This document shows positions 1 through 8,100 of a stretch of DNA of 13,956 nt, piece by piece (position 1 is the stretch's first letter; every line of letters begins with the position of its first letter). The notes beneath the pieces were generated by a model that was given only the letters and a program-made list of their open reading frames with translations, was not told the DNA's origin and did no database searches. Where the stretch lies: the NCBI GenBank assembly GCA_012512705.1, contig JAAZDR010000211.1, positions 1 through 13,956 of the forward strand, given 5' to 3'. Made by a program: the position numbers and the translations under genes. The DNA is from Bacillota bacterium. Its GTDB lineage: Bacteria; Bacillota; Dethiobacteria; DTU022; JAAZDR01.

Positions 1-49
1 AAGGAGCGGGAAAGTTTCAGAGAGCATGAAGCTTTAAGGAGGGGTTAAG

Positions 50-613
50 TTGCGCCTGATTGTAGGTCTCGGCAATCCAGGGAAGCGTTATGCTCTGGCC
101 CGGCACAACCTTGGTTTTTGGGTTGTAGAACAACTGGCACGTGAGCACGGGTTTGGGCCGGTTAAAATCTGGCGTAATGCGCTTATCGCTGAGGGACAGT
201 TAGGCACTAAGCAGGTAATCCTTGCTCAGCCATTGACATATATGAACAGAAGTGGCCTCGCTGTTACACAGCTGGCCAATTTTTTTAAAATCTCTTTCCC
301 GCATATTTTAGTTATCTGTGATGATCTAGACCTTCCTACAGGGGCGATAAGAATACGTCCCCAGGGGGGTAGCGGTGGCCATAAAGGGCTTGCTTCCATT
401 ATCAGCGAGTTGGGAACAGAGCAGTTCCCGCGGTTGAGGCTGGGCATCGGCCGACCTCCAATTGCCGAAGAGGTTACCAACTACGTCCTTAAGCCTTTTA
501 CGCGTGAAGAAAAACAAGAGATAGAGCAGGCAGTAGCCAATGCTGTTAAAGCGGTGGTTGTTTTTGTTGAAGAAGGCCTAGATGCAGCGATGAATAGATA
601 TAACAAGCGATAA
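50..613 (+). CDS. pth: Peptidyl-tRNA hydrolase (Pth / SpoVC)
   Basis: Cytoplasmic enzyme that cleaves the ester bond of peptidyl-tRNAs dropped by ribosomes, recycling tRNA. The 187-residue product has the usual family length. The N-terminus shows GLGNPGKRY (residues 6-14) and ARHNLGF with the catalytic His at 19. YMNRSG (64-69) and CDDLDLP (90-96, with the Asp that activates His) follow, then GGSGGHKG (106-113). The last motif carries Lys112 where E. coli has the substrate-contacting Asn114; I believe this position varies in Firmicutes, so it is not a sign of inactivity. The TTG start is chosen because an AAGGAGGGG-like ribosome-binding site sits at 37-44 and the protein begins exactly at the conserved RLIVGLGNPG. 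In B. subtilis the orthologue (spoVC) precedes fin and mfd; here ilvD follows after 24 nt, suggesting co-transcription. The upstream gene is cut by the window edge. Confidence 0.97.
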   Translation: MRLIVGLGNPGKRYALARHNLGFWVVEQLAREHGFGPVKIWRNALIAEGQLGTKQVILAQPLTYMNRSGLAVTQLANFFKISFPHILVICDDLDLPTGAIRIRPQGGSGGHKGLASIISELGTEQFPRLRLGIGRPPIAEEVTNYVLKPFTREEKQEIEQAVANAVKAVVVFVEEGLDAAMNRYNKR

Positions 614-637
614 TTTTTACCGGGGAGAGTGAAAAAT

Positions 638-2314
638 GTGTCGAAAGCATACCGCAGCAGAGAGATCGTCGAGGGATTAGATCGCGCTGGTATGCGTGCA
701 CACTTAAAAGCGATCGGCGTTCTTGATCAGGAGTTGGGAAAGCCTTTTATCGGCATTGTCAACTCCTGGAACGAGATGCACCCTGGACATATGCATTTAC
801 GCGAATTGGCTGCCGAAGTAAAAAAAGGGGTGATCATGGCCGGAGGTGTCCCTTTTGAATTTAATACTATTGCCCTTTGCGACGGGATAACTCAGGGACA
901 TTCCGGTATGTGCTATGTCCTGCCGAGCCGCGAGCTCATCGCCGATTCGATCGAGGTCGTTGCCCAGGGACAAAAACTTGACGGATTAGTTTTCATCGCC
1001 GGCTGTGATAAGATAGTCCCCGGCATGCTCATGGCACAGTTGCGTTTAAATTTGCCTTCAATCATGGTTACCGGCGGCCCAATGCTTCCCGGTCATATTA
1101 ACGGACGCGAGCTAGCCATCTATGAAGTGCGCGAAGCAGTTGGTAAATTTAAACGTGGTGAGATTAGCAAACAAGAGTTAAAACAGATGGAAGATGAGAT
1201 CTGCCCTACTGCAGGGTCTTGTGCGATGATGGGAACAGCGAATACGATGTCCTGCCTAGCGGAGGTTTTAGGTCTTACCCTTCCTGGTATGGCTACAACA
1301 CATGCCGTCTATTCCCGTAAAAAGAGACAGGCTAAAGAAAGCGGCGCTCGCGTTGTCCAACTGGTGGAGGAAGCACTTACACCTGCTTCTATCGTTGGAC
1401 GCAAGTCCTTTGAAAACGCTTTGCGGGTAACTGCAGCAATCGGCGGCTCTACCAACACCCTTTTGCACCTGCCGGCGATCGCGCACGAATTAGGCATTGC
1501 TGTAACGCCTGATGATTTTGAACAATTTAGCAGAAGCACACCATGCTTGACGAAAATTAAACCTTCAGGGAATCATACTCTCCTTGATTTCGATCGAGCG
1601 GGTGGGATCCCGGTGTTGATGAAGGAGCTTGGAGATAAAAATTTGCATCTCGATCAGCAGACTGTCAGTGGGAAGTGTTGGCGAGAGATAGTTAAAGATG
1701 TAGTAAATCTAAACCCAGAAGTAATCAGAAGCGAGGATAATCCTTATGCGCCCCAGGGGGGACTGGCAGTATTAAAAGGAAACCTTGCGCCCCGCGGTGC
1801 TGTTGTTAAGCAGTCTGCGTTAGCGGAAGGGATGAAAGTTTTCCGCGGACGGGCGCACACCTTCGACTCCCAGGAAGAGGCTGTAGAAGCGATCCTTAAT
1901 GGTGAGATTAAAGGCGGCGAGGCAATCGTCATCCGCTACGAAGGCCCCAAAGGCGGACCTGGTATGAGGGAGATGCTTGCTGCCACCTCTGTGCTAATGG
2001 GAACAGGGTTAGGGGAAAACACTGCTTTAATCACAGACGGTCGCTTTTCGGGAGCAACACGCGGCCCTTGTGTCGGGCATATTTCTCCGGAGGCGGCGTT
2101 AGGTGGGACGATTGCCGCGATTGAAGACGGTGACCTGATCACGATCGACATCCCTGCCCGTAAGATTGAGGTTGACCTTTCAGAGGAAGAGATCAAGCGG
2201 CGTCTGGCAGGCAAAACTTTTGTCCGGAAGCATAAGAAGAGTAGTTATCTTAGCCGCTATAGCCTGCTCGTTGATACGGTAGACAAGGGTGCGGTGTTGA
2301 AACACAAACTTTAA
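638..2314 (+). CDS. ilvD: Dihydroxy-acid dehydratase
   Basis: Converts 2,3-dihydroxy-isovalerate and 2,3-dihydroxy-3-methylvalerate to the 2-oxo acids, the third common step of valine and isoleucine synthesis. IlvD/Edd family signatures are clear: SRELIADS (97-104), CDKIVPGML (C123 for the cluster, K125 at the metal site), CPTAGSC (C195 cluster ligand), GGSTNT, and near the C-terminus [11 protein letters not shown] and [15 protein letters not shown]. The position that carries the extra cluster Cys in plant-type [2Fe-2S] enzymes is Gly here (HPGHMHLR, as in E. coli VPGHVHLR). I infer an oxygen-labile, E. coli-like cluster enzyme. Length (558 aa) suits dihydroxy-acid dehydratase better than phosphogluconate dehydratase. 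I prefer GTG at 638: the ribosome-binding site GGGGAGAG (622-629) would abut an in-frame GTG at 629 but is well spaced for 638. No other ilv or leu gene is adjacent, and no leader or promoter of its own is visible, so it probably rides on pth transcription. Confidence 0.95.
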   Translation: MSKAYRSREIVEGLDRAGMRAHLKAIGVLDQELGKPFIGIVNSWNEMHPGHMHLRELAAEVKKGVIMAGGVPFEFNTIALCDGITQGHSGMCYVLPSRELIADSIEVVAQGQKLDGLVFIAGCDKIVPGMLMAQLRLNLPSIMVTGGPMLPGHINGRELAIYEVREAVGKFKRGEISKQELKQMEDEICPTAGSCAMMGTANTMSCLAEVLGLTLPGMATTHAVYSRKKRQAKESGARVVQLVEEALTPASIVGRKSFENALRVTAAIGGSTNTLLHLPAIAHELGIAVTPDDFEQFSRSTPCLTKIKPSGNHTLLDFDRAGGIPVLMKELGDKNLHLDQQTVSGKCWREIVKDVVNLNPEVIRSEDNPYAPQGGLAVLKGNLAPRGAVVKQSALAEGMKVFRGRAHTFDSQEEAVEAILNGEIKGGEAIVIRYEGPKGGPGMREMLAATSVLMGTGLGENTALITDGRFSGATRGPCVGHISPEAALGGTIAAIEDGDLITIDIPARKIEVDLSEEEIKRRLAGKTFVRKHKKSSYLSRYSLLVDTVDKGAVLKHKL

Positions 2315-2338
2315 AATAAAAAAATGAAACGAAAGCTC

Positions 2339-2367
2339 TTGACAGGGTTTATCCGTAGTGTTACTAT
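2339..2367 (+). promoter_or_regulatory. Sigma-A promoter for the aroF-pheA T-box leader
   Basis: The -35 box TTGACA (2339-2344) matches consensus exactly. After 17 bp comes TACTAT (2362-2367) as the -10, 4 to 5 of 6 matches. Transcription should start near 2374, placing the whole T-box leader on the transcript. An overlapping TATAAA at 2365-2370 would give a 20-bp spacer and is less likely. Confidence 0.8.
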
Positions 2368-2373
2368 AAAATT

Positions 2374-2690
2374 CAACTTAATAGCAGTCTCTATTTTCTA
2401 AATGTAAAAGCTATGAAAGAGGAAAGTAGGCTGGTTGTTTTGCTTGCAGAGAGACGGGGTCTAGGCTGTAAGCCCTGTTAAGGAAAAGCCAGTCGAAGTT
2501 CCCTCTGGAGCTGTCGGCTGAAAGGTGAGTAGGCTGGGCCGGGTCTTCTCCGTTAAGAGGAAGAGGGTATCGGATGGTTGCCAGACAGGTGATTATCCCG
2601 TACCTGTAAGAGAGCCTTATTAGGCTAAATAGGGTGGTACCGCGGAAGTATAAAGCTTTTCGCCCCTTCAGGGTGGAAGGCTTTTTTGTT
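2374..2690 (+). promoter_or_regulatory. T-box riboswitch leader, probably tRNA-Phe responsive, upstream of aroF-pheA
   Basis: A tRNA-sensing leader that lets RNA polymerase through when the cognate tRNA is uncharged. Seen: AGAGAGA (2448-2454) at the 5' side of Stem I; the specifier context GAAGTTCCCTCTGGAGC (2495-2511), in which TTC (2499-2501, Phe) takes the specifier place; the AGTAGGCTGGGCCGGG element (2528-2543); a helix ACAGGT/ACCTGT (2585-2607); a Stem III hairpin AGCCT-TATT-AGGCT (2613-2626); and the T-box core AGGGTGGTACCGCGG (2631-2645). The antiterminator can form by AGGG (2631-2634) pairing with CCCT (2664-2667) and GCG (2642-2644) with CGC (2661-2663). Both partners lie in the 5' arm of the terminator, so the two folds exclude each other. 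The bulge reads TGGT (2635-2638); its last U would pair with a discriminator A, as in tRNA-Phe. This leader fills the 464-nt gap between ilvD and aroF. The T-box call is very sure; Phe as the amino acid is likely but inferred. Confidence 0.93.
2652..2687 (+). terminator. T-box attenuator terminator
   Basis: The arm AAAGCTTTTCGCCC (2652-2665) pairs with GGGTGGAAGGCTTT (2671-2684), with a few G-U pairs, around a short CTTCA loop, and is followed by a T run. Its 5' arm overlaps the antiterminator partner (2661-2667), which is the expected attenuation switch for the downstream aroF-pheA genes. Confidence 0.9.
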
Positions 2691-2778
2691 AGAGGTAGAT
2701 CGCTTTCGTCCCTAGCGACAAGTGGTCTAAACCTTGTTTTTTTTAATCAAACAGTTAAAAATTAAGGAGGCTAAACAG

Positions 2779-3825
2779 ATGATTGTTGTGATGAAGCCGA
2801 GAGCAACGGAAGAAGAGATTCGAGCGGTAGAAGAGCGGTTGCAGGAACTCGGGTTTCAGCCGCATCTAATTCGCGGTGTAGAGCGCAACGTAATCGGAGC
2901 TGTTGGTGCGAAGCTGGTAGAGCTCCCCATCGGGCTGGAGACAATGGATGGTGTGGATAAGGTGGTTAGAGTTAGAGCTCCCTATAAGCTTGTCAGCCGC
3001 GAGGCTAAAGAAGAGGATACGGTAATCAAGATCGGGGAAGTGAAAATTGGCGGACCGCAGATCTGTATTGCTGCTGGACCTTGTGCTGTGGAAAGTGAAA
3101 AGCAGGTGCTCGAAGTGGCTAAAAAAATTAAGCATATGGGGGCTAGTATCCTTCGCGGTGGTGCTTTTAAGCCGCGCACCTCTCCATACAGCTTCCAGGG
3201 ACTGGAGGAGAGGGGGCTGCAGATTTTAGCCGCTGCCCGTGAAGAGACTGGTTTAAAAATTGTCACTGAGGCGATCAGTCTACTAGATGTTGATGTTGTT
3301 AGCCGTTATGCAGATATCATACAGATCGGTGCCCGCAACATGCAGAATTTCCCACTGTTGAAGGAGGTCGGGCAATCAGGCAAACCCGTTCTTTTAAAAA
3401 GGGGAGTGGCAGCGACAATTGATGAGTGGCTGCTGGCCGCAGAGTATGTAATGGCAGAGGGCAACTATGAGATCATTCTTTGTGAGCGCGGCATTCGCAC
3501 ATTTGAGACGAAAACCCGCAATACCCTGGATATAAGCTCTATTCCCCTGGTGAAAAAGTTGAGTCATTTACCGGTAATTGCTGATCCCAGTCACGCCGCT
3601 GGTGATTGGCGCCTCGTTACCCCGCTAGCAAAAGCAGCGATCGCTGCTGGCGCAGATGGGCTAATTATTGAAACGCATCCCGATCCGCAGCGCGCCCTCT
3701 GTGACGGCGTGCAGTCTTTAACAACGGAGAATTTTGGACGGCTTATCGGGGAGCTCATCCCTATTGTCGGTGCTGTAGGACGTAAGATGCAGCACTATAG
3801 CGTTCAAGAATATTACCATAACTGA
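2779..3825 (+). CDS. aroF: 3-deoxy-7-phosphoheptulonate (DAHP) synthase, type I-beta with N-terminal regulatory domain
   Basis: Condenses phosphoenolpyruvate with erythrose 4-phosphate, the first step of the shikimate pathway. The 348-aa product has an N-terminal ferredoxin/ACT-like domain (about 1-75) and a TIM barrel (about 85-335), the layout of the Thermotoga maritima enzyme, which is feedback-inhibited through that domain. Barrel motifs are AAGPCAVES (C102), RGGAFKPRTSPYSFQG (126-141), KPVLLKRG (202-209) and DPSHAAG (H272). With E298 and D309, the metal ligands C102/H272/E298/D309 fall at the same numbers as in T. maritima. That agreement supports the ATG at 2779, as does AAGGAGG at 2764-2770; an upstream in-frame start at 2734 would add 15 residues and has no ribosome-binding site. 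No chorismate mutase domain is fused. It is expressed behind the T-box leader, and pheA follows after 27 nt. Likely controlled twice: tRNA charging on the RNA, aromatic amino acids on the protein. Confidence 0.95.
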   Translation: MIVVMKPRATEEEIRAVEERLQELGFQPHLIRGVERNVIGAVGAKLVELPIGLETMDGVDKVVRVRAPYKLVSREAKEEDTVIKIGEVKIGGPQICIAAGPCAVESEKQVLEVAKKIKHMGASILRGGAFKPRTSPYSFQGLEERGLQILAAAREETGLKIVTEAISLLDVDVVSRYADIIQIGARNMQNFPLLKEVGQSGKPVLLKRGVAATIDEWLLAAEYVMAEGNYEIILCERGIRTFETKTRNTLDISSIPLVKKLSHLPVIADPSHAAGDWRLVTPLAKAAIAAGADGLIIETHPDPQRALCDGVQSLTTENFGRLIGELIPIVGAVGRKMQHYSVQEYYHN

Positions 3826-3852
3826 GGATCGCGAGGGAAGGGAACGGTTACA

Positions 3853-4701
3853 ATGCAAAGCAAGATTGCTTATCTAGGACCGCCGGGAACTTATACGGAA
3901 GAGGCGGCACAATTTTATGCACAATCAGTGGTGTCTATGGAAAAAAAGAGTGAAGATATATTTTTAGCCTGCATGAGTATGGAAGAGGTTGTCTCTGCCG
4001 TGGAGTATAAGGAGACCGGGTTTGGTGTCCTCCCTCTTGAAAACTCACTCGAGGGCTCGGTAACGGTGACCCTAGATCTGTTAGCAGCGAGCTCCCTTTC
4101 GATCTGTACGGAGATCATCAGGCCAATAGAGCATTGTCTGCTCACAAAAGCAGGGGATACGCAACCACTAAAAAAAATTTATTCACATCCACAGGCCCTG
4201 GCACAGTGTCGCCACTATCTAGCAAAGCATTGTCCACAAGCAGAGTTGGAGCCAGTAGCGAGTACTGCTAAAGCTTCAATGATCGTTTCTCGAGAAGGCC
4301 AAGGGAAAGGAGCGATTGCCCCTGCGCGGGCTGCTGCTTATTATAATTTAAAGATCCGGGCCCGTGGTATTGCAGAAAATACTTCTAACGCCACACGTTT
4401 TATTGTTGTTGCTTGGCATGATAGTCCGCCTTCGGCCAAGGATAAGACTTCGATTATTGTCGGCATCAAGGACAGCCCTGGAAGCTTATATGCACTTCTT
4501 GGCATTTTCGCGGCAAAAAAAATCAATTTGACACGCATTGCATCGCGCCCAGCGCGCACCAATATTGGCGAATACATTTTCTTTATTGATTTTGAGGGCC
4601 ACAGGCAGCAGAATGAAATACGGTCGGTTCTTCAAAGGGTTAAGGAAGAAAGCTGTTACCTAAAAATACTGGGTTCCTATCCTGTTTATAGAGAAAAATA
4701 A
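3853..4701 (+). CDS. pheA: Prephenate dehydratase (monofunctional, with ACT domain)
   Basis: Decarboxylates and dehydrates prephenate to phenylpyruvate, the committed step to phenylalanine. The 282-aa product starts with YLGPPGTYTEEAA and contains PLENSLEG (61-68) and SHPQALAQC (111-119). The catalytic Thr-Arg-Phe motif is at 181-183 (NATRFIVV). The ACT domain spans about 199-278 and ends in a typical YPVYRE. There is no chorismate mutase domain, and none is seen elsewhere in the window. The family's Phe-binding ACT motifs are altered: GALV appears as GSLY (210-213) and ESRP as ASRP (230-233), so feedback inhibition by Phe may be weakened. The gene follows aroF by 27 nt with a GAGGGAAGGG-type ribosome-binding site, and both lie under the same leader. 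Confidence 0.95.
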   Translation: MQSKIAYLGPPGTYTEEAAQFYAQSVVSMEKKSEDIFLACMSMEEVVSAVEYKETGFGVLPLENSLEGSVTVTLDLLAASSLSICTEIIRPIEHCLLTKAGDTQPLKKIYSHPQALAQCRHYLAKHCPQAELEPVASTAKASMIVSREGQGKGAIAPARAAAYYNLKIRARGIAENTSNATRFIVVAWHDSPPSAKDKTSIIVGIKDSPGSLYALLGIFAAKKINLTRIASRPARTNIGEYIFFIDFEGHRQQNEIRSVLQRVKEESCYLKILGSYPVYREK

Positions 4702-4708
4702 ACCTTTT

Positions 4709-4739
4709 GTAATAAATTTATTCCCCCCTGGCAAGAATA
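4709..4739 (+). promoter_or_regulatory. Sigma-F-like promoter upstream of fin
   Basis: GGCAAGAATA (4730-4739) fits the sigma-F -10 consensus GGnnAnAnTR at every fixed position. GTAAT (4709-4713) lies 16 nt upstream as a partial match to the -35 GYATA. Transcription would begin near 4745, about 23 nt before the TTG start of fin. In B. subtilis fin belongs to the sigma-F regulon and feeds back on sigma F, so the placement fits. The -35 is imperfect, so this remains a prediction. Confidence 0.6.
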
Positions 4740-4762
4740 TGGGTAATTGATATTAGGGGGGA
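4722..4762 (+). promoter_or_regulatory. C-tract/G-tract inverted repeat that can mask the fin ribosome-binding site
   Basis: TCCCCCCT (4722-4729) is perfectly complementary to AGGGGGGA (4755-4762), with a 25-nt loop. The G-tract is the Shine-Dalgarno sequence of fin (TTG start at 4768). The C-tract lies upstream of the transcription start expected from the sigma-F-like promoter. Only readthrough RNA from pheA would therefore carry both arms. The pairing is seen in the sequence; its role is inferred. Confidence 0.5.
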
Positions 4763-4767
4763 TTATT

Positions 4768-5004
4768 TTGAAAGCTACCTACATCTGTGATTCTTGTCAA
4801 GAAGTAATCGGTACTATTGAAGATGAGTCTCTTGATGAAGAAAAACTAGGTTTAAGTTCGTTGACGCTGGAAGAAAAGGAAGATATAATAAGCTATAGTG
4901 ATAAGGGCACTCTGATAATTAACTCTCTCTGCGATTACTGTATTGAGGAACTTGGTCTTGAGGCCAGTGAACTCAAATTTATTCGACCGCCTGAGATCCA
5001 TTAA
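4768..5004 (+). CDS. fin: Anti-sigma-F factor Fin (DUF2757 zinc-ribbon protein)
   Basis: In B. subtilis, Fin (YabK) binds sigma F in the forespore and helps hand control to sigma G. The 78-residue product matches its size (about 76 aa) and layout. There is an N-terminal YICDSC pair (C7, C10), a central LTLEEKEDIISYSDKG block like the family's LTxEERxDMIxY, and a second pair LCDYC (C55, C58), together a likely zinc ribbon. Position directly before mfd is the same as in B. subtilis, which strongly supports the call. The TTG at 4768 is chosen because the G-rich ribosome-binding site (4755-4761) is 6 nt away; an in-frame TTG at 4747 would add seven residues encoded by the ribosome-binding site itself. 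The protein is acidic. A sigma-F-like promoter and a possible ribosome-binding-site mask precede it. Confidence 0.9.
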   Translation: MKATYICDSCQEVIGTIEDESLDEEKLGLSSLTLEEKEDIISYSDKGTLIINSLCDYCIEELGLEASELKFIRPPEIH

Positions 5005-5014
5005 ATGCTGGGTA

Positions 5015-5033
5015 GCTCAAAAAAATTTTGAGC
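5015..5033 (+). repeat. Perfect hairpin between fin and mfd
   Basis: GCTCAAAA and TTTTGAGC form an 8-bp perfect inverted repeat around AAA, 10 nt after the fin stop codon. No T run follows on either strand, so it is not a standard intrinsic terminator. It may be a weak terminator, an RNA-stabilising 3' end or a protein site. The rest of the 125-nt gap is AT-rich, with no convincing promoter. Confidence 0.5.
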
Positions 5034-5129
5034 AATACTTAAGCAGTATAAATTATCAAAATTTTTTTACGGGTCTTGGTTATTAAATTTACTAAGGCTC
5101 TTTTTGTCATGCAAGAAGGAGGAGAGCGA

Positions 5130-8100
5130 TTGAATTGGCAAGAAGTACTGCAGGAATGGTCTTCTTCAGCAAAACTTAATGAACTAAAAGAGGCGGTTGA
5201 AAATAATAAGAATCCGTTAGTCTATGGGGCGGAGAGCAGCCAGAAGGTGTTTCTCCTGGCTGGCTTAAAGTATTTTCTAGAACGTCCTTTTTTTATTGTA
5301 ACCCCTGATCAGGCTCGTGCTGAGAAGCTGTATGAAGATCTGTTAACTTTTTTCCCTGCGGAGAAAGTGTGGTTACTCCCTGTTCGGGATTATTTTTATA
5401 CAGAAGATTTTCTTGCTCAGAGTAAGGAGATTTTAGAACAGCGTTTAGCAGTTCTTTCCCGTATCCGTGCAGCGGAAAAGGATATTTTCATTATCCCTGT
5501 CCCGGCTTTTCTTTCCGTGATGATGCCTTCGAAGATCTGGGATCAGCATTCGCTATCGATTAAAAAAGGCGACATTTTGGAACCACATAGAGTAGCGGAG
5601 CAGCTGGTGAAGCAGGGTTACGAGCGTGTTCCGTTGATCGAAGGCAAAGGTCAGTTCAGTGTGCGTGGCGAGATCATCGATATCTATCCGTATAACTATA
5701 AGCATCCTTTGCGTCTGAATTATTTTGATGACCAGATCGAGTCCCTGCGCGTTTTTGATCTTTCTAGCCAGCGCTCTTTGTATAGCCTCGAAGGAGCATT
5801 TATCCCCCCGGCCCAGGAAGTAATTTTACCTGAGGAAGTAAAAGTTGACGGGGCAAAAGCGATCCGCGCAGAAATTGAAAAAGCAAAACTAGCAAAAAAA
5901 GAAGAGAATTTTCTCTCCCGCTTAAAGACCAGGGCGCAAAATTTACTGGCCCGGTTAGAAGGGTGCAACTATTTTGCCGGCGCTGAGCATTACCTTTCTT
6001 ATTTTTACCCAGAGTCTTCTTCGCTAGTTGATTATCTCCCCCAGGAAGGAATAGTAGTCTTTGACAGTGTACGGCAGCTGACAGAGAGTGCTAAATCCTG
6101 GATTCAGGAACTAAAAGATCATCAGAACTCACTTCTTTTACGAGGGGATCTTCTTCCTGCGCAATCACAAAGGGTCTGGTCCCTAGAGGAGCTGTATGCA
6201 CAGTTAAAGCAAAGGCTTCTTGCCTTCAGCCTATTGGCGGGTGAGAAAAGCTTTTATCGGTCCCGTTCAAGATTCAGTTTTAAATTTCAGAGCATTCCTA
6301 GCTTCCAGGGTAAGTGGGATTTGTTTCGCAATGAGCTTAAGCAGTGGTATGAGGAAGGATATCGTTTGCTTTTCCTCGCCCATTCTGAGGAACGGGCGGA
6401 GCAGATGGTTGCCCATTTTCGGGAGATGGATATTACAGCGATCCATAAACAGGAAGGTCTTGTCGAAAAGTGCCTTCAAGTAATGAAAGGAAGTTTGGAA
6501 AACGGCTTTTTGCTCCCTGAATTAAAGTTGGGGATTATTAATGAGCAGGAGCTTTTGCCACAGAGGCGGAAGCGCAGAAGACTGGCGCAAAAAGACAGCC
6601 AGTCACTTTTGCGCAGCTACCAGGATCTCACACCAGGAGACTATGTGGTGCATGAACAACATGGTATCGGGCGTTATTTGGGGCTGCGCACGCTTGAAGT
6701 AGGTAATGTGACACGAGATTACCTACATATAAAGTATGCCGGGGAAGATAAACTATTTATACCTGTGGATCAGATTCAGCTGATTCAGAAATATGTCGGT
6801 GTGGAAGGCAAGGCACCAAAGCTGCACAGCCTTGGGGGTCAGGAATGGAATCGTGTAAAATGCAAGGTAAAAGCATCTGTTCAAGAGCTGGCGAGAGAGC
6901 TTCTGGCGCTCTATGCTGCTCGCGAATCTATGGAGGGCTACGCCTTTAGTAAAGATCATGCCTGGCAGTCAGAATTTGAAATGCGCTTTCCCTATGAGGA
7001 GACCCCTGATCAGCTGCGTGCAATTAAAGAAGTGAAGGCAGATATGGAAAAACGAAAGACAATGGATCGGCTGCTCTGTGGTGACGTTGGCTACGGCAAG
7101 ACGGAGGTAGCGTTACGCGCGGCGTTTAAGGCAGTTCTTGACGGCAAACAGGTGGCATTTTTAGTGCCAACAACCATCCTCGCACAGCAGCATTATCGCA
7201 ATTTTAAAGAGCGATTCGAGGGCTTTCCGGTACGTATTGATCTTTTAAGCCGCTTTCGCAGTCCTGCAGCGCAAAAAGAGACCCTGCAGTCACTGAAACA
7301 AGGGAAGGTAGATATTATCATCGGCACTCACCGTTTGTTATCAAAGGATGTACGCTTTAAAGACTTGGGACTGCTGATCATTGATGAGGAACAGCGTTTT
7401 GGCGTTCGGCATAAGGAAAAACTGAAAAGATTAAGGTTAGATGTAGATGTGTTGACAATGACCGCAACGCCCATCCCCCGCACCCTTCATCTTTCCCTTG
7501 CTGGCGCCCGTGACCTCAGCGTGATTGAGACGCCTCCAGAAAACCGTTACCCGGTACAGACTTATGTCGTTGACTATTCGGAAAATATAGTGCGCGAGGC
7601 GATTATGCGCGAGCTGAACCGCAAAGGGCAGGTTTATTTTGTCTACAATCGAGTGCAGGGTATAGAGCGCTGGGTAGAGCGCTTACAAAAGCTGATCCCC
7701 GGAGTACGTGTTGTCGTCGCTCACGGTCAGATGCCGGAGCGGGAGTTGGAGAAGGTGATGAATGACTTTTTAGAGAAGAAATACGATGTTCTAGTGAGCA
7801 CAACGATTGTGGAAGCAGGACTCGATATTCCCAATGTGAATACAATGCTCATTTATGATGCCGATCGTTTCGGTCTGTCGCAGCTTTATCAGCTTCGGGG
7901 TCGCGTTGGCCGTTCGAACCGTGTGGCTTACTGCTACCTCATGTACCGTCAGGAAAAGATGCTCTCTGAAGCAGCAATAAAACGACTGCGGGCGATTAAG
8001 GAGTTTACCGAGCTTGGTTCAGGGTTTAAGATCGCTTTGCGGGATCTGGAGATCCGCGGTGCAGGAAATATTCTTGGTCCAGAGCAGCATGGCTTCATGG

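Noticed and set aside
1..48. Possible C-terminal end of an upstream gene
   Set aside because: Three + frames reach stops before position 49 (one at 35-37, one at 46-48). None of the short tails is recognisable, so frame and product cannot be decided.
1268..2214. Several open frames on the minus strand across ilvD
   Set aside because: They are out-of-frame shadows of a strongly conserved gene, lack ribosome-binding sites and resemble no family.
2315..2338. Search for a terminator after ilvD
   Set aside because: The stretch is A-rich with no inverted repeat, so no terminator is reported.
5028..5056. TTGAGC with TATAAA or AATTAT as an mfd promoter
   Set aside because: TATAAA gives a 13-nt spacer, and AATTAT at 17 nt is a weak -10. 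The TTGAGC is also part of the hairpin.
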